A DNA stretch of 64,000 nt. It comes from Haliclona indistincta. Its lineage: Eukaryota > Porifera > Demospongiae > Haplosclerida > Chalinidae. The notes under the pieces are model-generated. The model saw nothing but the letters and a program-made list of their open reading frames with translations, was not told where the DNA came from and did no database searches. The stretch spans positions 10,630,885 to 10,694,884 of the forward strand of contig OZ024783.1 of the NCBI GenBank assembly GCA_964017065.1, in the 5' to 3' direction. A program made the translations under genes and the position numbers. Below, in pieces: positions 22,519-33,876 of this stretch. Position 1 is the stretch's first letter. Every line of letters starts with the position of its first letter.

Positions 22519-22840
22519 TAATTATCTCTGTTTTTGTGTTCTGTTTTTTCTTTTTTGGATCACATTTGTATTAGCTTTGCTATTTTGTGGTTCCTTTGCT
22601 TTTGCAAAAATATTATAGAAAAAAATATATAGTTATCCACATTTATCACGCCATACAATAATAAGAGAGAACTAAAAAAAATCAGATCATCCAACAGTAG
22701 TGTAGCATTCAAAACTTAGGAATCAGAGGTACTAAATCGTACTATTTAGATGCTTTAGTTTCAAACATCAGGTCCAAAGAAACCAATGTTATTGTTAAAA
22801 CGGTTACTCTTCAACAATCATGTGGTTTGCTATCATTTGC

Positions 22841-24227
22841 AATGGACTCACTCCTACTCATTACAGTTGGTTACATGTGGCAACACATCCGTTTTTATTA
22901 TCGTGGTAGTTGTTTAACCAATTAGTGCATATAATGTGATCAGTCTTGCGTTTCAGGTGAAGGGAACACTCAAAAAATGGTATCCCCCTGTAGGTGGAAG
23001 GTCTGCAATGGCTAGGGACGCGCACAATATTCCGGAACAATTTTGGGAATAATGGGCTGATGTGGGAATAGAATAATTTTGAGAATTTTGGAAGGGAATT
23101 TTCAAGCCACGCCCTCACATGTGTGCTACTATACTACTAGATCTACTGACAGTATGGCAAAGGCGGCAAAGGCGGCAGAGGCAGCTGAAGCAAGCGAGTC
23201 TACAGTGACTGTGACTCTCTCATCATCACCTCCGTCATCAGACAGTGAGGCAGACGCAGAAATAACATCCTCGTCTGAGACGGGACCTCATACACAGTCG
23301 CCCGAGCCATCACTTCTGAGTCGCTTACGTGCACCTCAGCTAGCAGAAATCTGAAGGAAGCGTTCTGTTCATCGTAATTACCCACCGAAAGGAAAGAGAC
23401 CGTCCAAAGGTCGTGGACACTTGCAAAAAGTCATTATTTTAATAATTTTCGAAGAATAATATCGAGAATTTTGGGCAAGATAAATGGGAATAATGGGTGA
23501 AAATTTTGAGAAGTTCAAGAAAGAATAATAGGCAGAACTTCAGGAATATTGTGTTCGTCCCTAGCAATGGCGGTTGACCCATTTGAAGTAGGGAGCTACG
23601 TGTACATGGAACAGTTAGAAGTGATGGATAGCTGCACGCCCTCACCGGAAACTCCTGTGCTACCTGAGAGATGGGCACGCATCAACACGCCGTTAAAAGC
23701 AGAAGAATGGGAATGGGAGAAAACTGTTCACTCATTAAGCCACAAATGAATGGTGCAACATCATTTCAGAAAAATAAATTCTTCTAAATTTGGTCCTATG
23801 AGTGCTGGTCTTGTTCAACTGCTAGATACATTCAAGTTAAAGACAAATTATATATTTTTCTTTCAATCAGCACCACATACCGGCTTACTTATCAATTTCA
23901 TTGTCTCAATTAATGACTTTTTTAATGCGCTGCATTTGTGAGGAGAGTAACTCAAATGTCGAGTCTTTTGAATATAAAGATAAAGAATACCACAAACATC
24001 TCTTGTCATTTTCCAACATAAATAGACATATCAGAAAGTCCTGTTCAGATAAAGAGTCCATGTATTATTGTCCTCATAGCCATTGCAACAACTGGAACAA
24101 AGATACATGGTCTCTTCACATGGCAAATGTGAAGGGACCGAATTATATAAAACATCTGGTTTTAAAATTATAAAAACTGATGTGTTGCCACATGTAACCA
24201 ATTGTAATGAGGATAAGTGAGTCCATT
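22841..24227. mobile_element. TIR element inside copy B
   Basis: Same structure and ends as 12618-13990. Its second ORF here (about 23904-24173) includes YYCPHSHCNNWNKDTWSLHM, a CxxxxC...H pattern that could be a decayed zinc finger. The Ser-rich ORF is also preserved (23141-23354). Confidence 0.65.
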
Positions 24228-24423
24228 ATATGGTCTCTTCGCATGGCCAATTGGCTCTCACAAACCTTCTCATTCATCCAGCTACACATCGCTTAGTAAG
24301 AAGAATGGTCTCTGAATTCTATATGCTCCTTCCTAGCCCTTAACCACATGACAACCATCGAATCAGCTACGATTATGATCAACATCTGCTATGCTATGAT
24401 CTGCTAGAGGAAGAGAAGCCACA

Positions 24424-25075
24424 GTGACCCTTGAACCAGCTGGTGGTCAATGTAACATCAAGGAAGTATGCAACAAGGTCAGAGACCAGGTTGGGTTTGA
24501 AGCAGTCTTATTAGATTCAAAGTGCTATCCACTTGTCACCAATGGTGATACTTCTGACCCTGACTTCTGGAAGAGTACAATAAAAATCATTGCTGGACCT
24601 AGGGAAGTATATATTTCGTTAGGAGGTATACCAGCTGATTCAGTTGATTGGTCTAAGCATTTAAAAAAAGAGTTGTGACGATGAGCCTCCCTCTAAGAAG
24701 CAAAAGCTGCCAGTGCCAAATGACAACCAAGTATTAGACCGACTGAATAAAATTAATCGCCGTAATTATTTGAGGATCTTAAGAAGGTTTTAGTGCTGCA
24801 TTTGTAAGGCTACATGTCGTAAACCATTGGTTTTTCCCTGTTGTGGCCGAATTGCTGGTTCTCTGGCTTGTGTTGATCTAACTGACGTCGACATTGCCCG
24901 TTGTGTAGAGCAATCTCTGAACACAAGATTTGAACTTAAAGGATTTTCTAGTTTATTGTCTATATTTCATTCTATGGAATCAATAGAATCGGAGGAGTTC
25001 CTTTTTGAACAGCAGGCAGCCAGTGTATGTGACCAATGTAGCGATGATGATCTTGATATGTCAGGACCACACTAA
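24424..25075 (+). pseudogene. RING-like ORF of copy B
   Basis: Reads VCNKVRDQVGFEAVLLDSKC, DFWKSTIKIIAGPREVYISL and SVDWSKHLKKEL to a stop caused by one extra A in a run near 24660. It then continues in the shifted frame DDEPPSKKQKLPVPNDNQVL. A second shift brings it to CICKATCRKPLVFPCCGRIA, LTDVDIARCVEQSL and a natural stop after DDDLDMSGPH. The possible 5' acceptor CCACAG just before 24424 suggests an upstream exon. Copy A is undamaged at the A-run, so the two copies carry different lesions. Confidence 0.5.
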
Positions 25076-25317
25076 CTCACACATGTATGGATGTACTGTT
25101 TCGCTAGCTATAATTGCCTATTTCCTTAGTTGTAGTTTGCATACTATTATGATTGCTACTTTTGATTTTGATTGTCAAGTAACACTGGAGTACGTACTAG
25201 TATAGTCTGTATACGCGTGCTCATGTGTACACTACTCGTTTCACATGAGCACGTATAATTGCCTATGTGCACGTGATATAGTCTGCGTAGGTGTGGTCAT
25301 TCCAGCTCAAAATCAAA

Positions 25318-25826
25318 ATGGAAGCTTTTGAACCAACCATCACACTCTTGTTCACACAAGGGTGCGACTATCAGTTCGTATCTTCTGGGAGTTGCCGCCG
25401 GAAGACGTGGTTTTTCGACAACAAGTGTGAGACGATTTGCTCAAATAGAGGAATGAGAATTCAACATAATTTAAGCGGCTTACAGTTAGATCAAGTGGTG
25501 AGGTTCTTCGAATGAGAGGAACATTACAAGGACTTTTTCGTTCATACGGAATTCAAGTGAGCCAAAGGCGAATCGCATCGTCACTGAGAAGATTGGTTCC
25601 CTTCCAGTACCAGGTTCGGCGTCAAGACACCTATAGTCTGTTCAATTCAGTTCCATACCGCACTTCCCACCATGGAGAGAAACTTCATTTAGACCAAAAT
25701 GAAAAATTGGTCATGTATGGTGTTACTCATGTTATAGCTGTGACGAGACAAGTCCTATGGGACCACCAATGCTGCACAGCGGCGGACAGAAAAAGCAGCT
25801 GCATTAAAAAAAGAAGCTACCAGTAG
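25318..25826 (+). pseudogene. Integrase/DDE-like ORF of copy B
   Basis: ATG at 25318. Reads MEAFEPTITLLFTQGCDYQF, FFDNKCETICSNRGMRI, RGTLQGLFRSYGIQVSQRR, SLRRLVPFQYQ, HHGEKLHLDQNEKLVMYGVT and HVIAVTR. It keeps more of the putative first catalytic strand (HLDQNEKLVMYGVTHV) than copy A. A TGA at 25513-25515 (FFE then stop) interrupts it, and the element is truncated soon after. Confidence 0.45.
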
Positions 25827-26256
25827 TTCTGGAAATCTTAACTAGAACTGTCATTCCAGTGGGTGTGATACGCCGCCATGTTGTAACACTCCCACGTTAC
25901 GTGACACAAAGCCGTATGAATAAGGGTGTTCCGTAAGGATGGAGGATCATAATGGTTCCTGCAACATGATCAACATGCTTTGTCTCTGAGATATGAAACA
26001 AAATGTCAAAAACATAGTTTTACACTCTCTTTGTGTATTCCACTGTACCATTTACAGACAATGGCAGATTACAGAAGAACTTTCAATAAACCTTATTTAC
26101 AAAACTTACTATCAGCGTTTTTACTTTCTCATCGAATTTCACATAATAAAATCCAGCTGGAAAATCATTATCAATCAAGATTGATAAAAGGAGATATTGT
26201 ATGGTTGATTTTGTCGTGATTAAAATTTATAAGACTTTAAAACTGTTCGTACTGTG
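25827..26256. other. No recognised feature
   Basis: AT-rich sequence with overlapping short ORFs and no motif that I recognise. Confidence 0.5.
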
Positions 26257-26259
26257 TAA

Positions 26260-26678
26260 AGGCGTGTTCACATGGAATCCACTTTTGATGCGCATTCAAT
26301 CCCCAAACTCGCCAAAGCGAATTGGAAGCGAATTCAATGCGCATCGCGAGCGTTCACATGTAGCGAATTGGATGCGAATTATGCGGCTATTCGATTTTTA
26401 AAAAGTCTACATCACGCTCTTCTTAGCCTTCAACAATGCTTTTGTAGCTTTAAACGTCCATTACAAAGTGTTTAGTCCACCAAGCGCTTTTATCTACTCG
26501 CGTCTGCCCACGCACTAAACGCAATTCGCTTCCAATCCACTTTCAATCCACCTCCGGAGGTGGATTGAACGCAATGCACATTGAATTCGCATCGAGCAGA
26601 AGCGGATTCATGTGAACGCTAGCGAACCGGATTGAATGCGCATTCAATCCACTTTGCAGGGTCCATGTGAACGCGCCT
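26260..26678. mobile_element. 419-bp MITE with TAA target duplication (PIF/Harbinger-type)
   Basis: Terminal inverted repeats AGGCG(T/C)GTTCACATGGA are flanked by TAA on both sides (26257-26259 and 26679-26681). Inside, GGATTGAATGCGCATT-type motifs recur in both orientations and CCACCTCCGGAGGTGG forms a perfect palindrome. A 3-bp TWA duplication with G/C-ended TIRs is characteristic of PIF/Harbinger elements. It has no coding capacity. Confidence 0.75.
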
Positions 26679-26998
26679 TAAGAGTCTTGTCATGACTGTT
26701 TGTCTGCCCTTCAGGTGGTAAAATCCAGCATTGTCAATTATCTAAAAACACAACCTCACTTCAAGTACTTTGATCAACATGAATGCATCGAGCAACAAAC
26801 ATGCGTTAAAAAAGCAACGAGATAGCACCAAAACGAGATTTTTCACACATACGCAACATTATTTTGTATCAACCAAATATGCGAGTCTCACGATTGTCCG
26901 TAGGTAAAAGATATCATTTTGAAGAAGAAAGTGGATACATTGTCCCTTTGCACATTTTCTCAGTGCTGCCATGATTGCCTGTTTGCCCTTCAGGTGGT

Positions 26999-27748
26999 AG
27001 CCTCGTTCCCAGGCCTTTGATAGAAGGCCTGGTAACAATTGCACGCGCATGCGCCAAATTAATTTTTAGCTCAAATCGCGCTAATGGACATTTACGTGCA
27101 CGTTTGGTATATTTACGTTTGTATATTGTTCCGTTTATATAATATACGATGCAAAAATAGGCAGGGTAAGAGGCGGAGCAATTCTGTTGCTGACGTGACA
27201 TGACAAAGATGCGTTTACAGTATGCTTCTTGTAAGCCGCGTCCTGAACTCAAAATCAGCTTACAGCTATATCTGTGGACACAGTAGGACTCCCAAGACAT
27301 GGGCCCGAAGAGGCATCGTAGCTATACGCTGAAACTGTGCTTTCTCTTCGATGTGCATCGCTCTCAAATGTAAGAGCCGACGGTTAACTGGCCTCAAAGC
27401 TCTAAAACCAAAAATGTCTATATGTAAGGTCCTCTAGACTAACCGTGGATAGCTCCTGTAACACAGGGCTAGACACACGTACTCCGTGCTTGTGTCTAAG
27501 ACGAAGAGTAATCATAGCTTTGCCTCCAGTGCTGCGGTACGCACTAAACTTTGCTGAATGAAGGAATTCTTTGTTGAGAGTCTATATTACAACGAAGAGC
27601 AAGCTAAGAACTACAGTTAGGAAATTACAAGCTTGTGAAGTTATACATTGATTTACTTTCACAGAACACAAAGAGTTAAACTTTCGCGCATGCGCGTGCA
27701 AATGTTACCAGGCCTAATTTCCTAAGAAATTGGCCTGGGGACGAGGCT
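26999..27748. mobile_element. 750-bp TIR element with 10-bp target duplication (Mutator-like?)
   Basis: AGCCTCGTTCCCAGGCC...AGGCCTGGTAACA...TGCACGCGCATGCGC at the left is matched in inverse at the right, ending GGCCTGGGGACGAGGCT. TTCAGGTGGT occurs at 26989-26998 and again at 27750-27759. The element sits inside repeat R5, whose uninterrupted form elsewhere confirms the boundaries. A 9-11-bp duplication points to Mutator-like elements. No transposase is encoded. Confidence 0.75.
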
Positions 27749-27759
27749 ATTCAGGTGGT

Positions 27760-29480
27760 AAAATCTGACAAGACCACGTCACTGTTAAAATGAGTTTAAC
27801 TATAATTACTAAAACTTAATTGTCTTGTTGATTTGTCATTATCACAAGAAAAATGGAAAAGTCTCCAGTTAATCTAACCTTACACACCTTACGCACAGAA
27901 AAGCATCTGCAGAAGGAAAGATTTGAGCCACTATCCAGCGACAAGAACTGAAGAATTGTTTTGTACTAGAACTATTATCATTGACACACATTTATAATTA
28001 TTAGTATAAAATCTGGAGGTCTCAGTATCGTGGTTGTATCACGTGCATCCTACATCTTTTCGACCTTTTGTGTCATTTCTCACTAGCAGTTTAGAACTTG
28101 CGCCATGACAGTTTGCTTGCCCTTCAGGAGGTAAATCTGGCTCTTGACTAACTATAATAATATTATATATTATTACTTATTCATTCATTATAACTATTGT
28201 CTTTGCTCACGTGTGTACGTGTTTATTGTAAAAAAAAAGAAACAAAAAAATTGTACCATGCTAAAGGCTATTTTGATCTTGGGCACGTGACGTGAAGGGA
28301 AATACGACCCATTATATCCCTCAAATAGCGCAATCTGATTGGTCAGAATAATAGTCTTAGTGTGGTATAATCTATATGATGACCGGCCGCCTCATGCAGG
28401 CCAAAAACCCATGCAGGCATCCCGCTTCAGAGGTGAGGGAGCTCTCCAATGAACCAAGAAATCCCAAATTATCAATCAAAATTCTAACACCCAACTATTA
28501 TCATTCTAGTCAACTGTTTATATTATTATCAACAGAAAACAGAACATGACTATACTGTACCTGACAGAAAAATGTCATAAATAATTAATATTTTTTACTC
28601 ATTCCGTCAAAATCGATAAGCCACGCCTGATCTGTAACAGCACCCTTGCATGTAAGAGTGCAATACTTATGCTGAGAGCATCAAGTACAGGGTAAGGCGC
28701 AGCATAGGTAGCAGCCCATTTGTCGCCATGTGCTTCACTGCATGCTCCAGCTGCAACACAACACAACACGCATTGCGATGGCTGCTATCAACAAACTTAT
28801 TGCCGCTACCAACAAACATATTGCTGCTAGCCGACTAGTGGGCTTGAAGCAAGTGACCAATGATGATACATGGACAGACAAAGCGATTGTTACACTTGTG
28901 ACACATCACAAGAAAAATGAAAAAGTGTGTGACCTTACGTGTCATGTGACAGTCTTGTCATGACTGTTTGTTTGCCCTTCAGGAGGTAAAATCTGTCAAA
29001 ATATCATCATCGTTATTATAACAAGTCAAACTAGAGTACAGTAAGCACGTCAGGAAAATTAAAGCTTCCAGCAAATATTAACTCTTTAGGGCCTAATTTA
29101 TTACGCACTTCTGTAACCGCGGGTGACTAATGTGCGCATCAATGAAATTCCCCCATCTCCCAGGTCAGGGTGGGGCATTAGCCCTCGTTTACCAAAACTC
29201 TCCGTCTCCAGTGGAGCACATGCTCCATGCTGGAGAGTGGCGGTCTTTATCTGTCTTTGTCTGTCTCAGATAATTATTCACGAAGCTCTTGTTTTCCGCG
29301 CCTGAAAATGACTTAAAAACGGGTTCTCATGAGGAAAAGAGTGACAATTTTCTTTTAACTAAAAGTTAACCAAGTTAATCAGAGCATTACTATTCAACAA
29401 AGTGATCAGAAGTGGGATGAGTGATGATGATATTATACTGGATAAGTATGTACTCTAAGTTAAAAGAAAGTAAGCTCACA
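27760..29480. other. Non-coding; repeat R5 copies
   Basis: 27935-28140 is a full copy of the R5 repeat seen at 17020-17222, and 28960-28997 a short one. A 77-codon ORF at 28730-28963 (AAINKLIAATNKHIAASRL) and others have no recognisable domains. No RNA gene was seen. Confidence 0.55.
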
Positions 29481-29491
29481 TAAGTTAGTAT

Positions 29492-31042
29492 TCAATTGAC
29501 AAAGAAAAAACTAGAATTTGTCATCCAATTTTTTGCCATGTTGGTAGTGAAGTTTCGACTGGCCTTTGCCACGAGGCAAATAACAAGAACTTGAATATCA
29601 TAGAGTAGTTTTGGATCAACCTGAATTGCAAGTGGATTACCACGCCATGCATCATCTTCAGTAGCAGAAGTGTCGTCTACTGTGTCTCGCCATGCTTGTT
29701 CTTGCTCAGCTGCTGCTTCTGTGTATAGAGAAAACTCATGTAATAGAATTCAAGATGTGCAATTCATACTTACCTTGAACATCATCAACTTCGTCAATTT
29801 GGTCATCGTCACTATCTACAGACACAGCCGCCACACTGTTGCTCTGTTCTGGCTGCAAAAGTCCTTGCTACAGTTATCGTGAATTCCGAAGCAATGATAC
29901 GGACCGTTTTGTAAATCGTGCTCAAGTAGCTTAATTGCCTTCTTCCGATCACTTTCTTTGCTTCTCATTTTAATTGCGCATCTTGCAGCACTTGTCAGCC
30001 TCTTCCTCATTCGCTGCGTTAAGCCACCCTTGCCCTTGTAACTAGGATTATTTTGAACAAGCTTTTCCAACCCTTGAACGGTAACATTTACACGCATGAT
30101 TAGCGCATTCTATCTTTTTGATTGCCAGCCCCCAAGGAACTTCCTGTATAAGGGTCGGATAGACTGCACTATCGCCATCACTGACAAATTCAGTGTATAA
30201 CCCTTCAAGTATTGCAGATGTTTCCATTGCAGAAGAAGATTCTGTCCAGTTCTTGTAGCATTGGTGTTCATCATGTGGAGACCCAGTGGCACAGCCAGAA
30301 CAATACTTGTTCCGTACACTTATGTGAAGGATTTTCTTAGTTGCCAAACCAATGATAATCCCAACGCCACTTTTGGCATTGTAAGTGTGACGATGTGATC
30401 GCTTACACCAGCCACAGTCTACCACAACGGAAATTGCAGGTACACCTTCGTGATATTCTCCACGGTCAATTGCTAGCTGTCTTTCCAGTTCCCTGCTTCC
30501 TTCATTGACTGTTGTAAACGCTCCCGCCACCACTCGCCTATGTTTCTTTCCGTTGATATAAAGGTCCTTTTGGTCATCACAGGAACTCCCAGGTATGCCA
30601 TTGACTCCTTGAGCGATGCATGGCCACTACCAGTACTCATCTGCCCCCAGACTGCCGCCAAGTTCACTTCCCATCTCTTGTATCCTGACATACCACTCAC
30701 TTTTTGTGAAGTCTCCAGATCAACTTGGTATCCACAAGTGGAACATTGTGTGCTAATGATTGAGGCCAGACCATCCCTTTTTTCTGCAGTAAGCATCACA
30801 TTTCCAGTGCTGTTGCAACATGTGGCAATGTGTCTAGACAGTTCGCTTATGTACTTCTCTAAATTTGCAATGTTTATGATTCTCGAACCATCAATTGTCA
30901 AACTACTTCCACTAACTTCTACAGCCAGCGGTCGATTTTCAACTGGTATACTGTCTTGTGCACGTTTCCAGGATGGCCTCTTTCGGTGAAAAGTGAAGCG
31001 ATGTTGGTTTCTGTAATATCTTCTATTTTTCTTGCTACCCAT
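29492..31042 (-). pseudogene. Mutator-like transposase, frameshifted
   Basis: Reads from ATG at 31042 through KYISELSRHIATC, CSTCGYQVDLETS, GHASLKESMAYLGVPVMTKR and GEWWRERLQQSM. A frameshift near 30500 leads into ISVVVDCGWCKRSH, KYCSGC, SSAMETSAILEGL, SDGDSAVYP and IKKIECANHACK. After another shift near 30065 come GGLTQRMRKRLTSAARCAI and GPYHCFGIHDNCSKDFC. A third change precedes a 55-bp GT-AG intron (29773-29719) and a final exon with QVDPKLLYDIQVLVICLVAK. The order (W/KR strand, CxxC, DGDS, ECxxH, zinc-binding HxxC) fits the metazoan Mutator-like transposase domain. At least three frame breaks make it inactive as assembled, unless some are sequencing errors. No terminal repeats were found. 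Confidence 0.7.
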
Positions 31043-32140
31043 TACTTCATTACTCTAACAATTGTTCAATTATAACAACTTGAGTTCATCATTACTATTT
31101 TTATTCTCACCATTAACTTAAGATCCTGTGAGTGTGTTGTATATGTTTCATCAACCAGTTGTTTCCTCGTGATCTCAGCAAATCCTGCTAAATCACATTT
31201 TGCCGCGCTGTATTATCAGCGCTTGCGTTGGATACATTTTTCACGGTTCATTCGAAATGTGTGGGCGGCCGCGCATGTATGTACTAATACAGCTGTGGTT
31301 GGCTCGCAGTTTACTGGAGACTCGGTACTGGTGGACTTTTTCTGCGTCAAAGTTTTCGATCAGCTCTATTCAGCGGACCGTGTGACCAGGCTTTCTCGGT
31401 TCTAAAAAGGCATGGGCAGGGCCAGTGACTAAAAATATTGTCGAAAAAGAAGTAGTTTGAGATTTACGGCTCGAAGTAGGCGTGGGATCGCCCTTGAGTT
31501 TTAACATATCGTGTCATTTCTCGGCACTATAGCTTATCAGGACATCTGCAGACTAGGAATGGCCCTCAGCTGGATGTAGAACCATCGATTGGCGGTGTTT
31601 TTTTCGTGTTTCTCTGGCAAGGCTGGGACAAAAGTTGACGCAGAAACTCGAAAAATTCAACGATGTGCTTTGTGGTCGCTGCTGCCTAGCCACTTAACAT
31701 CTGAACTTAAGCTTTAAGATTGCTGCAGAAGAACAGTCCTTGGTGCCTCTGTTACTTGTCTTTGCACCATTGTAGCGCGTTTCGTCTTGATACAGTGTTC
31801 GCATAATATTTTGCTTGTAACTCATGAATAATTAATGGGCAAACGCATACCCCACCTTAATTTCGTTAGAAATTTTCTTATATCATATTATGATAAGCAC
31901 AGTGACACCAAAGCGTATACAATAGCATACACAATAGGTCATTGTTATAGTACATTGATACCGGATAGTCAGTGTACTTATACATCAAACTACCTGACAG
32001 TGCATGCATCTGGTAAGATTGGACTATTGTGTGACACAATACATGACAATTATTCAATGACAATCACCTATATTGTCGATTACTAGCTTATGCACTGCAC
32101 GCGTCATGATGATAACTTGTGACATCTTTGTTTTAGTTGC
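31043..32140. other. No recognised feature
   Basis: No convincing gene. A GC-richer stretch near 31255-31340 contains GGGCGGCCGCGC. The ORFs here lack domains. Confidence 0.5.
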
Positions 32141-32148
32141 TATATAAG
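32141..32148 (+). promoter_or_regulatory. TATA box of the small secreted-peptide gene
   Basis: TATATAAG lies 79 bp upstream of the adjacent start codon, placing transcription start near 32170 and giving a 5' UTR of about 55 nt. Confidence 0.6.
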
Positions 32149-32226
32149 TAGAGCACCAGAAAGATAACTTTCATCATACTACCATTCTATTCAGGACTCA
32201 GGTGTTTACTACAAAATCATCTCATC

Positions 32227-32660
32227 ATGAAGGCTACATTGGTTCTCATGCTAGTGGCAGTGACCATTGGGTGCTGCTACTGTCAACTGCTGGATAAAGA
32301 ACCAGAGAGTGAATTTATGTTAAGCATGCATTAAATTAATTTTGTCATTAATATTTACAGCTATGCTGTGCTTCACGGAAAATGCCTACTGTGATGGAAT
32401 ACCTGAACCTGTTCAAGGACATTGCTGCTATGAACATAACGGAAAATCTTACATGATTGGTAGAATTTGTTATAAATGTGTTACGGACTTTGAAAAGCCA
32501 CAGAGTAAGTTCTTTGACTAAAATTAAGTATAGTTAGACACAATAACTTTCTTAAAAGTAATGAATTTTCTTGTGTTGTGAACTTTTATATAACATTGAA
32601 AAAATCACGGATTGTTAGATGATAATTATAATTGTTATACTACTTCCTGCAGAGTGTTAA
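32227..32660 (+). CDS. Small secreted cysteine-rich peptide, three exons, 77 aa
   Basis: Exons 32227-32308, 32361-32504 and 32653-32660 have GT-AG junctions and matching phases. The reading frame ends K-C-stop across the last junction. Residues 1-19 (MKATLVLMLVAVTIG and the following residues) form a hydrophobic signal peptide. The mature part has seven cysteines in the order C, C, CC, C, C, C (LCF, AYC, GHCCYEH, RICYKC, QKC), an odd number unless a Cys from the CCYC at the cleavage region is retained. Family unknown. A secreted defence, signalling or matrix peptide is possible, and nothing in the sequence decides between these. The compact promoter, two short introns and polyadenylation signal make it a convincing stand-alone gene. 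Confidence 0.75.
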
Positions 32661-32770
32661 AAGTGCCATCATGGAATGAGAGCTGTCACAAAAGGACTTT
32701 TCATGCATTGACATTAACTTATACACACTCTAGAACAAGATATTCTTGTATACACCGTTAAAGAAGCTCT

Positions 32771-32776
32771 AATAAA
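32771..32776 (+). terminator. Polyadenylation signal AATAAA
   Basis: AATAAA lies 111 bp after the stop codon of the secreted-peptide gene, at a typical 3' UTR distance. Confidence 0.6.
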
Positions 32777-32799
32777 AAATTTAATTCTGAATTTGTCAT

Positions 32800-33870
32800 T
32801 ATGATGATCCTACCAAGTTACGTATTTTTGAATTAGCTGCTTTTTTATGCACACACTATATAGATTGATTATTCAGTCACGTATACCAAGGGTTACAAAA
32901 GTATTACTGATTTACTAAGTACTAAGTACAACAGTCAATCGCAGATAGACACCGTGCCAGCAATCAACATCATCAAATCGTCATCCCGCATCATACCCCG
33001 GCTGTTTTGTGAGAAAGAGAACTGTGGGAAGAGTTGTTAGCGATATTTTGCAGCTCTGATCAATGCCTAGTTTCGTTTCAGCCCTCCAAGCTTAACAATA
33101 TCGCTCAATACTGTAGTATTGTTGGGTGTATTCGTGTGTGGTAAGAAGCCTATAAGGAAAGAGTTTTTAGCGTTCCCCGTACCTGGCTCCTGGTATCCTG
33201 ACACTGATACTATGGACAATACGTACATCGCTGAATTCGGCGAGAAAATTCCTTTTAGAGAAGTTCGAAACAATAGTCTAGGCTCCTACAGACTCGAATG
33301 TTACGTTCAACTATACTGCAGTAGCCTAGCATTGCAGTATGGCTGCAAAAACAGCCCAGAAACTACACTTCCCACAGCACATCGATGGCGGCCATCTTTC
33401 CCACAAATAGGCGGAATTGACGATTCTATGGCACATAACCCTTTCTATGCCCTAATGACGCCATGTGGCATCACTACATGCTAATACATGCTCCGCCCAC
33501 TCTACATAAAAACCCAAGAGATAGTTAATTTTTTATTTACGCAATGCATTTTACTGCAGGGATCACTGATCTTAGCCCACCCACTGTGTTCTACATACAC
33601 CACTGAATGCGGTAATATTGCAGTGTCAATAGGCATGCAACATAATTTATTATACATGTGCAATATGTAACATTGTCCAGATTGACAGGATTATTGTGTG
33701 TAGAACAAGATCTTGTATGTCGCTGTGTCATGCACGGGCCCCTTTGTGTCTCGTCTTGTAAACTGATTGTTGTCTGTTGCTATAAATGTATGTGTGCAAA
33801 CTGATTCAAAGTGTTGTTAGTTGTCAATTCTAACTAAGAGAATTCGGCGCACGTTTACATTGGAGGTTCG
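32800..33870. other. Non-coding; possible LTR-like leader at the right end
   Basis: A 121-codon plus-strand ORF at 33119-33484 (LGVFVCGKKPIRKEF, CYVQLYCSSL) lacks a recognisable domain. The last 150 bp contain TATAAATG and end TTGGAGGTTCGACCGAG directly before the gag-like ATG. This could be an LTR promoter and primer-binding site. No second LTR was found. Confidence 0.35.
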
Positions 33871-33876
33871 ACCGAG

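Larger units (their letters stand above)
19406..22627 (+). mobile_element. Non-LTR retrotransposon (CR1/L2/jockey-like LINE)
   Basis: Encodes an apurinic endonuclease-like region followed by a reverse transcriptase, and ends in an AT-rich 3' tail (TTTTGCAAAAATATTATAG) without a long poly(A). Its 3' end joins directly to the left part of compound copy B at ATAGTTATCCAC, so it was probably inserted there. The 5' limit is uncertain. Confidence 0.85.
22627..25803 (+). mobile_element. Compound element, copy B
   Basis: Partner of 12415-16988 without the 1.4-kb insertion. Its left edge is joined to the LINE 3' end. Its right edge stops at GAAAAAGCAGCTGCA, after which the sequence departs from copy A. 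A stretch resembling copy A's continuation appears at 27890-28140, so copy B may have been split by about 2 kb of later insertions. Confidence 0.7.
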
